This document shows, in pieces, positions 22,701-33,971 of a DNA stretch of 64,000 bases. Location: NCBI GenBank assembly GCA_003255025.1, contig QANY01008047.1, forward strand, positions 129,921-193,920. The letters run 5' to 3'. The stretch comes from Datisca glomerata. Taxonomy: Eukaryota; Streptophyta; Magnoliopsida; Cucurbitales; Datiscaceae. The notes below the pieces were generated by a model. It was not told where the DNA came from, did no database searches, and saw only the letters and a program-made list of their open reading frames with translations. Every line of letters begins with the position of its first letter. The stretch's first letter is position 1. The translations under genes were made by a program, and so were the position numbers.

Positions 22701-24875
22701 AAAATTAGCTTCAAAGTAAGGTTTCAGTCTTTGTCCATTAACTTTGAACATAGTACCCATTGCATCATGGTGTATCTCAACTGATTGTAGGGAAAAACTT
22801 TGACAACGGTGGGTCGGACCACCTTGAGCATAACTTCCTAGGAAATAGCTTCAAACGAGAGTTGAAGAGCAAAACATTCTGTCCAACAAAGAACTATCAG
22901 TGAAATATATGTTTGTCATGCCATCTTTTGGTCCTTTCTTTATAGATCTGAGTACTTTCATAAGCATCTTTATAGAATTCCTCCATCTCATTAAGTTTTC
23001 AGAATATATCTTATATCCAGCAGCTTCCATTTCAAAAGTTAACATCATCTCGACCCAAAATTCCTTTTAACTTGGCCACTTGTTTGAGGATGAGAAGGCG
23101 TAACTATCTTATGAGTGATCCCATATCAAGCAATAAGAGAATTAAACAATCAGTTGCAAAAGTTTGTAGCCTATCACTAATAATAGCACAAAAGGTACTA
23201 AATCTCATAAAAATATTCTTCCTTAAGAACCAAAGCGCACTTTTGGCGTCATTGGTCGACAAGGCAACACCTTTCATCCATTTGGATGCATAATCAATAG
23301 TTACCAAAATGTAATGCTTATTGTAGGAAGGTCAGAAATGTCCCATGAAGTCTATACCCCAAACATTAAATATTTATAGTTCTTTCACAATGATCACAAG
23401 TTTTAATGAAGGTTTGAGCATCCCTAAAAAAAGTAGGCCAAAAGAAACCTGATTGTAACACTTTAGCTGCCATTTTTGTAGCTCCAAAATGACCTCCACA
23501 AACTAAGTTATGACAATGATGAAGACTATAAACCATCTCAAATTCATTAACACGTCTTTAATTGCATTATCTGAGTCATGCTTCCATAAATAAAGATCAT
23601 TTCAATAGTAATGCTTAACCAAAGAAAGGAACCTCTTATTTTATTGATAAGAAAGATCGGGAGAAAGGACGTTGCTTCACCATGGTGTCACTGAGGAGTG
23701 GATTGCAAAGTGGTTCTCATCAAGAAACATTTCAATGATGGGGATAGAGATAAAATCAGATAATTCTTCTCAGATCACTGTGCAAGATGGTCCACAACCA
23801 TGTTTCCACATCTTTTTATCTCAAATTTCCAAGTCAAATTCTTATAGAAGAAGTACCCATCTAATATGGACATTTTTCTCCCATTACAAGTATTTTGAAG
23901 TAGAGTGGTATGTGTAAATGATTACTTTATAAATGATTACTCCATAGTAACTCTTTCTGAGTGGTCGCATAATTCAATTCAGCAGCATTTAAAGTACGGC
24001 TACCAATACCTCTTTCTTCCTTTGAACTATAGAATAACTCCATTGAATAGTCACTTGCGTCGCACATTGTTTCGAATGGAAAAATCCAATCTGGCACATT
24101 AATAACAGTGGTTGTGGTCAATTTCTCTTTCAATGTCTTAAAAGCTTTCAACTATTGAATAGTCACTTGCGTCGCACATTGTTTTGAATGGCAAACTTCA
24201 ATCGGGCGTGATAATAATAGAGGTTGTGGTCAATTTCTCTTTCAGTGTCTTAAAAGCTTTCAAACATTTAGAATTAAATTGAGAATCTACATCTTTAATG
24301 AGTAGATTGCACATCGACTTGGTGATCTTTGAAAAGTCCTTTATAAAGGGATGATAAAAGCAATCATAACCTAGGAAACTTAAGAGCAATCCATCGATGT
24401 TGGCGACGGAAAATTGGGAATGTGAACTCAATTTTTACTTTATCAAATTCAATTCCCTTTGTTGAAATTTTATTCCCAAGCACTATCCCTTCTCAAACCA
24501 TAAAATGACAATTCTCCCAGTTTAAAACTAAGTTTGTCTCTTCACTATGTTGAAGAACCTATGCAAAATTACCAAGAAATTTATCAAATGAATATCCAAA
24601 GACAAAAACTTCATCCATGAATACATCTATGAAGCACTCAACCATGTTGGAGAAGATATTCATCATGCACCGTTTTTTAAGTAGATGGGAATTGCATACG
24701 ACGATAGGCAAATGTACCAAACAGACAAGTAAATGTCGTCTTACCTTGATCTTTGGGGGATATGAGGATTTGATTTTATCTAGAATAAACATCTAAAAAG
24801 TGGTAAGCCTGACCAGCTAATTTCTCTCCATCATTTGATCGATGAAAGGCAAATGGAAGTAATATTTTCTTGTAG
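22700..24875 (-). pseudogene. gypsy-1 pol, downstream half (RT, RNase H, integrase)
   Basis: Ty3/gypsy Pol, read leftward. Reverse transcriptase: 24870-24560, with FHRSND, then RCMMNIFSNMVECFIDVFMDE, where the YMDD active site reads FMDE. RT/RNase H junction: LLSFLGYDCFYHPFIKDFSK and CLKAFKTLKEKL at 24431-24198. RNase H: PFETMCDASDYSMELF and LNYATTQKELL (24151-23927). Integrase: the zinc-finger piece CGGHFGATKMAAKVLQSGFFW (near 23500), the core VTIDYASKWMKGVALSTNDA (23307 on), and the end VNGQRLKPY near 22740. Numerous stops and a tandem duplication (24043-24265) inactivate it. It belongs with the Athila/Tat side of gypsy by motif style. The upstream half continues at 35412. Confidence 0.85.
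24043..24265. repeat. 112-bp tandem duplication within gypsy-1 RNase H
   Basis: 24043-24154 and 24155-24265 are near-identical direct copies, both containing gaatagtcacttgcgtcgca and gtggtcaatttctctttca. As a result the KAFKTLKEKLTTT segment is encoded twice, in line with a replication slip or unequal crossover after insertion. Confidence 0.9.
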
Positions 24876-26326
24876 TGATAAATCTAATAAATTAGATCTA
24901 TCTTTGCATTTTCAAGAATAATTCAATAGTAATCTTAGGGCAATACATCAATTTCTAGTCTTATATGTGTTATTTTATTTATGTTAGTTGTCTTTTAGAG
25001 TTTAGCTTCCTTTTTGGCTTAATTGGTAGTTTGAGAATAGTTTATGCATGAAGTTGTGTTTTCTGTGTAGGGATTCTTGGTAAAGCAGTGGCTGAAGAGA
25101 ATGTTGTAGCATGGAAAATCATATCACTATACCAGCATAGATGTATCATGGCATGGCTTTGTCATTTAGTCCAGCTGGCACTCCAAATCGAAGAGATGCT
25201 CGTGTGCCCTAAAAAGTTACTTATCTTAATGGCGCTATGGTTTTCCCAATGGTCCCCACTTTTGCATTACTCGACAAGTGTACCTGTTGGAAGCCGAAGC
25301 TCTAATTTTGTGGCTCATTATATAGCAAGTACGTTTTCTAGGAGGGAGGGAGCCGAGACTTTCTCATAGAATCATGGGAAATTTTGCAGAGAGGAAATGA
25401 GAGGAAAAGGACAGAAAATGTAAGAAAGGATGCAAGGAAGAACACAAGGGAGAATGATATTTGTTTATTCCCTACTCTATTTTCATTTTTTCCCTTCTCT
25501 ATTTTATTGTATCTTCTTATCTAAGATTCATTTCAGTAAGTTTGTTAATGGGTATGGTTGAATTCAAATCTGCTTTTAAGTTCATTATTAGCTAAAACTC
25601 TTAAGCTAGTTTGATTAAAGAACCTTGAACTTTTTATTCCTAATTAATGAAGTTTTTCTTAATAGCATTTCATTCAAGGTTAATTAACGCCCATTCTTAT
25701 TACTGATTGGCCATTTTTAGTAAGATATATGTTAAGTTAATACTGGAAAGGTTTAATCTAATAGACTTAGCTTGAATGATATTTTATACTCGTATCTTAT
25801 ATATCTAAGTATTTAGTGAGGAATATAGGCATATATTCTCGCTCATGATGTAAACCAATCAACAGGAACGAATGATAAGTAACTCAATTCTCACATTGGC
25901 TTAAGAACAAGTTAATTAAGATTAGAGTTAAGAGTTACAAGGATGGAAATCTGTTGCACATAATGAGTTGAGGTTAATACTAATAAGAAGCTATAGCAGA
26001 TTGAATGGATTTAATTAGGGATATTAACAACAAGGGGACTTAATCATCCTAGCTCATTTCACCATTAAATACATTTGTGTTACTCGGTTTTGTGCCTAAT
26101 ATTCTGAAAGTGTTGCCTTGAATTATCTCATTTTAGATTAATGCTTTTACTTTATTCTTTAGATTAATCAAACTCAAAATTATTGATGGTACTCTACTTT
26201 AATTAGACTAAAACTTGATCAGATTAATTACCCTATTTTTCATCAATCCCTTTAGAGAATGATACTCACTTATCACTTTATTACTTGATAATGACACGTA
26301 CACTTGCGTACATATCACAAACAACA
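24876..26326 (+). repeat. Athila-1 5' LTR
   Basis: Starts TGATAAATCTAATAAATTAG and ends in a region matching the 3' LTR (gcgtacatatcacaaa, then caaca). Long shared blocks with 33972-35406 include gtgtagggattcttggta, gctgaagagaatgttgtagc and aatgatacttttgata-like segments. A frame at 25088-25369 is LTR sequence, not a gene. Confidence 0.85.
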
Positions 26327-26352
26327 TGTTTTTATGACATTTCCAGGGAATT
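26327..26352 (+). other. Athila-1 primer-binding site (decayed)
   Basis: tgacatttccagggaattg, at about 26334 on, lies where Athila elements carry TGGCGCCGTTGCCGGGGA (tRNA-Asp type). Several C-to-T/A changes have eroded it. Confidence 0.45.
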
Positions 26353-26626
26353 GAATGAGAAACTTAGTTATTTAGATCAAATTAAATCTAGTTAGTGAGT
26401 TATAATGCTAAAGCTATTATTACTGCCATGTTGCAGGAATTTGGATTTCATTTTATGCACAAGTAGCAATTACTTGATTTCAAATTTGACTCTAAGATAG
26501 TTGAGAAGATAGTAGATATGATTGGCTGCAGTGAGAGAGATGACAGCTAATGAAGAAAGAATGGTTTTGAATGATAACCAAAATCAACATGCCAACCAAG
26601 CTAATAATGGCAATAATGTTATAGGG

Positions 26627-28010
26627 ATGGCTGATGACAGGGAGAGATCAATTAGGGACTATGCTATCCTTCAACCCCAAGCAATGAACCCTGGAATGGT
26701 CAGGCTAGAGATTCAACCTCCATAGTTTGAGTTGAAACCTGTTATGTTTCAGATGTTGTATACTTTTGTGTAATTTAATTAATTACCCAATGAAGATAAT
26801 CACATGCACTTAAGACTCTTCATGGAAACTAGTGATGCATTCAAAATATCTAGAGCTTCAGGCCAAATTCTTTACCTCCAGATTCTATTAGCACTTTGGA
26901 ATGACCTTGTTGAGAAGTTCTTAATGAAGTATTTCCCACCTACAAAGAATACCCAAATTAAGAAATGAGATTACCTCTTTTAATCAATTGGAGGATGAAT
27001 CCGTATATGAGGCATGGGAAATATTCAAAGAGTTACTAAGAAAAATCCAAATGGAAACCTTCTAAAATGGGCTAAATTCTTCTACAATATTGGTGATTGA
27101 TGCTTCAATAAGTGGAGTCATTTTGTCTATGTCTTATAATGAGGCTTATGAGATTTTGTAGAGAATCGCAAGTAAAAATTACCAATGGCCAACTTCTAGA
27201 GCAGTAACAAGTAAAAGAGTTACAGGGATATAGGATCTAGATGCTATAACAGCTTTAACAGCTCAGGTATCTTCATTAAGCAACATGATCAAGACTTTTA
27301 GTATGGCATCCATAGCAAGTCAGAATCAAAATTAAGGGATGCAACAATCTGTGAACTAAGTGGTAGAGGTGTCTTGTGTTTGCTATGCTGAAAAGAAATT
27401 GTTTGAAAGATGCCTAGGAAATCCAGCTTCAGTGAATTATTGGGGAATTTTAACAGAAATAACAACAATAACCCATACTCGAACACCTACGATTTTGGCT
27501 TGAGGCGACACCCTAATTTCTCCCGGAGTAATCAAGGTGCGGGGCCATCAAACTCACAATGTATACCAACTTATCCTCCTGATTTTGCACAACAAGCTTA
27601 AGTACAAAAGCCAACACCAATAGAGTAGCCTGGCACATTAAAGAGCCTTTTGAAAGCATATATAGCAAAGAATGAGTCATTGATCCAGAATCAATCTACA
27701 TTGATTCAAAGTCAAGCAGTGTCTCTCAGGAATTTGGAAAATCAAGTAGGATAATTGGCCAATGCATTGAACACCAGACCTCAAGGTACTTTACCTAGCA
27801 ATACTAAAAAACTAAGAAGAGAAGGAAAGGAACACTACAAGGCAATACATTTGAGAACTAGTAAGGTGGAAACACAACCAATTGATAGACTAGAGATGTA
27901 AACTAAAAACGGAGACAAAGATGTAAGTCAGCTAAGAATTGTAGTAAAGCAACCTTCTGCTATAGCACCAAAACTTACAGATCAATCAGTGGAAGATAGG
28001 GTAGAAAAAC
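26627..28010 (+). pseudogene. Athila-1 gag
   Basis: The start is placed at the ATG of ADDRERSIRDYAI (26627), which matches the usual Athila/Tat Gag start. It is preceded by a short Asn/Gln-rich open stretch from 26522. It continues through FELKPVMFQML, HMHLRLFMETSDAFKI, LWNDLVEKFLMKYFPPTKN, ITSFNQLEDESVYEAWE, a degenerate zinc knuckle near 27370 (C-x2-C replaced by C-V-C-Y) and NPASVNYWGNFNRNNNN. A small internal deletion lies near 26865. Stops interrupt it at least eight times. Structural Gag protein in life, now dead. Confidence 0.85.
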
Positions 28011-28254
28011 AATTGCCCCTATTTCCTTAGAGGATGCCAAAGAAGAAGTTAGATGGTTAGTTTAACAAAATTCTTTACATGCTGAAGCAACTGCATATAA
28101 ACATACATTTGGTAGAAGTTTTACAGTAGATGTCAAACTATGTCAAGTTTATGAAAAATATGTCTTAACCAAAAGGAGAAGGCTATGGGAATTTGAGACC
28201 GTGGACTTGACACACGAATGTAGCCTGATCCTACAGAACAAGATTCCATCAAAG

Positions 28255-28780
28255 CTTAAAGATTCTAGAAGTTTTACTATTCCTTAAACAGGCAAAACCC
28301 ACTGTGGAAAAGCTCTATGTGACTAGGGAGCAGGTATCAACCTAATTTTATTGTCCATTTTCAAAAAATTAGGAATAGGGGAAGCCAGGACAACAACTAT
28401 CACCTTAAAGCTAATTGATAGGTCTTATGTGTATCTAGAAGGCAAGATAGAAAATGAATTGGTGCAAGTGGATAAGTTTATATTCCTATCAAATTTTATA
28501 ATTCTGGACTACAAATCAGATAGGGAAGTCCCTATAATTATGGGAATGCCCTTTGTGGCCACTTGTAGGATATTAATTGATTGTACAAAATGGAAAACTC
28601 ACGATGAGGATCAATGATCAAGAGATTACCTTCAATGTCTTCAATGCAATGAAGTATCCAAATGAAGAGGTACCAGAATGTGCAACTATATTTGTTATGG
28701 ATAATATAATTATGGAGAAGTTATGCATAAGTTGTAACAAGGTACCCCATCTTGAGCTAAATTTTGAGCATTTGGTATAA
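28255..28780 (+). pseudogene. Athila-1 protease
   Basis: Retropepsin-like aspartic protease. CD-x-GAGINLILLSIFKKLG (near 28320-28370) is the equivalent of the family's C-D-x-G-A-S motif. It is followed by EGKIENELVQVDKFIF and PIIMGMPFVATCRILIDC. A frameshift near 28600 moves the rest (LTMRINDQEITFNVFNAMKY) into the frame ending at 28780. A stop lies between the catalytic Asp and Gly. Confidence 0.8.
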
Positions 28781-28899
28781 GATAACAATGATGAAAAAGA
28801 GGTGGAAATCACATGGCTAAATGCTAAATAGTCTTTTACAAAGTTTGGGAAGCAAATTGAGTCATTGCATCTATCTGAGAGGAAATTCATGCCATCACT

Positions 28900-29600
28900 A
28901 CCCTCCATTGAATCACCACCTTTTTTGGAGCTAAAACCTTTGCCTGCCCACTTGAAGTTGCTTGCATTGGTGAGAACAGTACTTTACCAATTTTGTAAAA
29001 AGCATTAGAAATGTTTTAGGACATGTTGGTTCTATAGAAGGTTTATTAAAGAATTTTCTAAAATATCTAAACCTCTATGAATGTTACTTGAAAACAATAG
29101 AGCTTTCAAATTTAGTGATGAATATTGACGTGTTTTTATTAAATTGAAAAAGACTTTAGTTTCAGCTCCTATCATTGTAGCACCTAATTGGGAACTACCT
29201 TTTGAACTGATATGTGATTCTAGTGACTGTGGAGTGGGAGTTGTCTTGGGGCGAAGAAAAGGTAAACTTTTCATTCAATTTATTATGCTAGTAGGACATT
29301 TATAGATGCACAGTTGAATTACACTACAACTGAAAAAAAATTATTAGTTGTTGTGTTTGCCTCTAATAAATTTAGAGCTTATCTTATTGGCACCAAAGTT
29401 ATTGTGTATAATTGTCCATTTAGTTATTAAGTACATGATTTCAAAGAAGGATGCAAATCCTAGGCTGATCAAGTGAATCTTATTGCTTCAAGATTTAACA
29501 TTACAATCAAGCACAAAAATGGTACAGAGGACTAAATGGTAGATCATTTGTCAAGGCTAGAGTTTGAGAAAGATGTTATAACAGACCTGGCCATTACATA
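28900..29600 (+). pseudogene. Athila-1 RT/RNase H remnant with RT deleted
   Basis: PPFLELKPLPAHLK, the usual text just before RT, is followed within about 60 bases by CWFYRRFIKEFSKISKPL, which normally lies after the RT active site. Almost all of RT is therefore deleted at about 28990-29030. RNase H continues with SAPIIVAPNWELPFELICDS and GVGVVLG; later parts (QSSTKM, DHLSRLEFEKDVITDLA) are spread over all three frames. Confidence 0.75.
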
Positions 29601-30330
29601 AACTTTTCCAGATGAGCAACTCTTGGCAATTTCCCAACTAGAAGCTCTTTGGTAAGAAAATATAGTGAATTACCTAACAAGAAGACTGTTACTTCCTGAT
29701 CTCAACTCACAGCAAATGAAAACAAAATTCAAGAAGTCAAGACTTACTATTGGGATGATCCTTATCTTTACAAGTAATGACCTGACCAAGTCATAATAAG
29801 ATGTGTGCCTGAAGAAGAAGTCTAAATCATATTGCAGTAGTGCCACTCTTTTCGTTACGGAGGGCATTTTAGAGGCCTAAGGATAGGAGCTAAGGTGCTT
29901 GTTACTATCGGCCTTCAGTTTTTAACGATGCTTATAAAGTGACAAAATGATGTGATAGATGCCAAAGGACTTGGAACAAATCATAGAGGCAAGATATGCC
30001 CCTTAACAACATTTTGGAGGTTGAAATTTTTAATGTATGTGGCTTAGATTTCATGGGACCATTCCCACCTTGATTTGGGAGCCCAAGTCTTATTATTTAA
30101 CTCCAGGCTCAAACTGTTTCTCGGGAAGTTGAAGTCAATGTGGTCTAGCGCATTTAAGTTGGTCAAAGTCCACCCATATGGAGTTGTTGACTTGCTTGAT
30201 GAAAAGACTGGAAGAGGTTAATGGACAAAGGGTAAAATAATATTGGAACAATGAGGTAGACAGGATGAAGACCTGTGAAAAAGAAGCCCAAGTCAGGCTA
30301 AGGCTTAAAACTAAGCACTTATGGGAGGTA
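29600..30330 (+). pseudogene. Athila-1 integrase remnant with core deleted
   Basis: N-terminal integrase text in shifting frames (VNYLTRRLLLPDLNSQQMK; a zinc-finger equivalent near 29850-29960; DFMGPFPP near 30050) jumps at about 30075 to the C-terminal text [20 protein letters not shown] and VHPYGVVDLLDEKTGR. The DDE core between them is gone. This and the RT gap are separate internal deletions. Confidence 0.7.
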
Positions 30331-30955
30331 ACCGAGGGGGATTTTGTCTGTAATTCATTTCCATTTTAGTTTCATTTCGATTTTCAATGGATTTTATATA
30401 GATTAGGCTAGAATATATCACTTTATAACTTCTTTCCTTATTCCTCTAAAAAATAATGAATATTCCTTGTTGATAAAAATATCCTCATTTAATTTTAATA
30501 TCCCAGCTAAGAAAGGACCTTGTGTGATTAGTTATCGCATGAAGGTACAAGTGTGTACCCTAGTGAAAGGACAATATTCGTACACAAAAAGGATTAGGAT
30601 GGAAATTCCTTGCTACAGTGATAAAAAAGGAAAGCTACAACATGACATTGTTAGCTCAGGAAAAACATCTCAAAGATATTTACGCTTAAGTAACAAATCG
30701 TAAGGGATACTCCCCAAAATTTTGAATTCCCACCCGCGAAGAATCCTCATTTCAAATTCTTCGAGCTAAATCAGTGGTGGAGATTACCACTTTACAAGTT
30801 AGGGAGGAATCGGTAGGCTTTAAATTCAAAAGCACTAAGTCATTCTCAACACGCAGCCCCTTTCACAAACCAAAAAGCCTTCCATCTTCTTCTTTCTCCC
30901 TAAAGCACTATGTTTCAGTTTTAAACCTTAAATCCCATCTCTATTCATCATAAAC
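30331..30955 (+). other. Spacer between pol and third ORF of Athila-1
   Basis: AT-rich; a 78-codon open frame at 30467-30703 has no recognised motif. Confidence 0.3.
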
Positions 30956-30959
30956 TCTT

Positions 30960-32640
30960 CTTCCATTTCAGAGAAAATATAAAGAAAAAGGGACCCCCAA
31001 ATAAGTACATACTGACTGAAAATTCTGTGAGTGAAGAAGCAAAGCAGAGGTACGAGGAAGAAATCCATGTTAAAAAATTCTATGAAGAGAAAGGATTTCT
31101 GATAGAGCTTAAACCATCCCTCGACCTTCCTAAAGATATAGTGACCATCATTACGTAGAGGACCTGAAGGAGATTTTATGCCCATTCTGAGAGCATTGTT
31201 GTCCCTCTGATAAGAGAATTCTATGCTAATTTGCTTAAGCATGAGCAAACAACTCTTTATTCCTAAAATAATAAATATTATGTTTGCCTGACTTTGATAA
31301 TGAATATTATGTTTTGGCCAAAGAGGTAAGTGGGGTAAAACTCGATGCCATCTTAAAAGAGTTGACTGTCATGGGAACCAATTGACATAGTGTATCTACT
31401 AAGGGAGTAAGAGCATGCGTTAGGTCAGCCTTAAAACCTAGAGCTAAGGTTTGATACCATTTCATTAGAATATCAATAATTCCCACCACACACATTCAAA
31501 CTGTGACTCGAAAAAATTAGTTCTCTTACATGCTCTTTAAAATGGTAAGTCAATATAAGTTAGTTGAATAATATCTTGAGAGATTAAAATGTGTGCTGGT
31601 AAAAAGATTGGATGTTTATTTTTCCCTTGTTTGATTACTAAGCTATGCTATGTAGCTGGTGTTACTTTTGTCAGTGACAAGGAAAAGATACCAATCGTGG
31701 GGCCATCACCCTTACTGTTATAGCACGATTTACAGCAGAAAAAGGCATGGACCTGGGGGAGCCATCTTCTTCAAAGTAAGTTTTTAAGCAGAAGGTTGTG
31801 GCTAACACTAACCTTATACAAGCATTGGAAAAATTCAAGGTAGTGGCTAACATTGACCTTGAGAAGCTTGTTCAGCAACAAGCCTTATAGCAAAAGACAT
31901 GGAAGTTACTCAGTCTCGGGATCATGCCTTGCAGAAAATCCTTTAAAAGAATTTCACAAAGCCTACTTGGCCACTGCCTCCTTTCCCCGAAGTCATTCTT
32001 CATCCCTGGAAGACTGAGGAAGAAAGAAAGGTAGAGGATGTGTAGGCTGTAGAGGATCAGTTAGAGCAAGATAATGTAGCACTAGAAGTTGATGAGCTCA
32101 TAGAAGAAGAAGAGGTTGAAAGTGAAGATGATGGAGAAGAAATTAAGGATGAGGAGGATGAAAATGAAAGTGAAGAGGAGGAGGTTGAAGAAGAAGCCAA
32201 GAAAGATGATGAATAAATTGAGGTCAGTGAGGAGGAAGAAGGAGAAGAGCAACAAGAGGAAGAAATTGTGGAAAGTGAAGAAGAAGCATTGCCAACCCCA
32301 CCACGCAAGAATTCTGCTAAAAAGTATAAATAAAGAGGAAAGAGAAAACTACTCAATCCAGCCCTGATAAGGTTGTCAAATCTAAAGGGAAATCTTCTAA
32401 ACAGAAGAAAGAAGCAGCAAAGGCCGAGTCAAGTGCTAATACTAAGAAGAAATTAAAAACCATTGAAAAGGAGAGGTCCTTCGCGGACAAGGTTCAGAAG
32501 GAGATCCAAATTATGTAGAAGATGATATATGATCTCCAGTCCATCTCTAAAGGAAAAGGAGGGCTAAGGAGTTCATCAAAGCAATAGAGGCTATTGGAAT
32601 GTTGCAGCATACTGCAACAGGATCAGGGGAGTTTCATCTC
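30960..32640 (+). pseudogene. Third ORF of Athila-1, plant transposon protein domain
   Basis: Sits where Athila elements carry an env-like ORF. Readable blocks: EEAKQRYEEEIHVKKFYEEK, ESIVVPLIREFYANLLKHEQ, then GVKLDAILKELTVMGTN, KGVRACVRSALKPRAKV and IPTTHIQTVTR. These match the domain known as putative plant transposon protein (Transposase_32/ATHILA ORF type) found in plant gypsy elements. The C-terminal part (about 32030-32290) is a Glu/Asp-rich tail followed by a Lys-rich stretch. A transmembrane-like hydrophobic run lies near 32676-32885 in one frame. At least a dozen stops. Function of the family is not established. Confidence 0.6.
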
Positions 32641-33280
32641 TGACTCCTTCAATTTTTGTTGCTTCATGTTTCTTCTTGCTCTTTCTTTTGCTACTGGTGA
32701 ATTATATGTTGGTTTATTTGGATATTTACATTTCTGGTCATGTTTATCTGTTTAAGCATTTCTTTGGTGCAGTGAGGACACTGGAATTTTTAAGTTTGGG
32801 GGAGAGGGCCATATGCCCTTTCTTGGTAGTTTATTTTTCTTTGCATGCTTTAGTTAAAGTTCTGGTTCTTAATGTTAGCTTTTAATCTAAACCCCAAAGT
32901 AATTACTAAATAAATAAAATTGAAAAAATCATACATAAAAAAGAGAGAAAAAGTTTTAGAAATTTCTTTTAAATGAAAATTTACCCTTGAATAATGTTGT
33001 AGTTGGAATGTGTAGCCTAGTTCCCTTTATCTTTTGCACTTAGAAGATGAGTTGGCTGCTTTTCAAGTTTTAAGTTACTTTAAATATGGGTGAGGGTTAA
33101 TGTTGATTCTGGCATTTAGAATTTCAGGAAAACAGTATCGTAGCAAGTTCATATTGGTCAATACTCAAGTTTAGGGGAGGGATTTCCATTAGCAAATTTT
33201 TATGTCTTTTTGTTGCTCCATTGACATAAAATTGTTTAAAAAGAAGAAATTAAGGTTAGAATGGCTCCTTTGTCTTAGGC

Positions 33281-33456
33281 TGCTGAGTAACCAGATGTCT
33301 TCACCACAAGTGTTGCTATTCACGTCAAAAGACATCTAGAGATATGAGCCTGCTGTAGTAAAAGTAAAAATAAACAAAAGAATTTAGCAAGCTTGTTTGT
33401 TGCATTGTTGAGTAATCGAGTGTCTTCACCATAAGTGTTGTCATTCGCGTCAAAAG
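33281..33456. repeat. Two copies of a 51-bp direct repeat in the Athila-1 3' UTR
   Basis: 33281-33331 and 33406-33456 share gtcttcacca.aagtgttg and gtcaaaag with few changes, 125 bp apart. Such repeats are common in long Athila 3' leaders. Confidence 0.8.
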
Positions 33457-33971
33457 GTAGGTTAACATGAGAGGTACTATAACCTTATAAAACAAGAAAA
33501 TAAAAGAATGATATTGAAAATAATAGAAAAGTCAGTGGATTAAGAGGAATGCAGCTCAACACTTAAATTTTCTCTTTGTGCTTCATGAATGTAATTGTTT
33601 CCCCTGCTCAGTAAGCTTGACACCACTTGTTGTTTGACAGTTGAGCTGAGTTGTCTAGTTTGAGCACTAAAGTTAAGCCTAGGATCTCTATTTAAAGTAG
33701 ATTAAGCAGTTTGAAAATGCAACTATATTTTCTAGCACACAGTCATTAAGGGAATTAGGTTTACATCCACTTCAGCTAGTTTGAGAATAAAAATCTAATC
33801 TTCTCTTTGGCATGAAATGTGTTGTTAAGCATGTTATTTTTAAGGGCTTAGATTTCTTGCTTGCATTTAAAGAAGAACTTGGTAGGTGGAGGGTAGGTAT
33901 CTTCAGAGTTATTATTTGGTTATCTTGATTGTCATCATTCGAGAATGAGTAATATCTTAAGTTTTGGGTCG

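Noticed and set aside
25088..25369. 93-codon plus-strand frame
   Set aside because: Lies wholly inside the Athila-1 5' LTR and is broken in the 3' LTR copy.
32057..32356. 99-codon Ser-rich minus-strand frame
   Set aside because: Antisense of the GAA/GAG-rich acidic tail of the Athila-1 third ORF.
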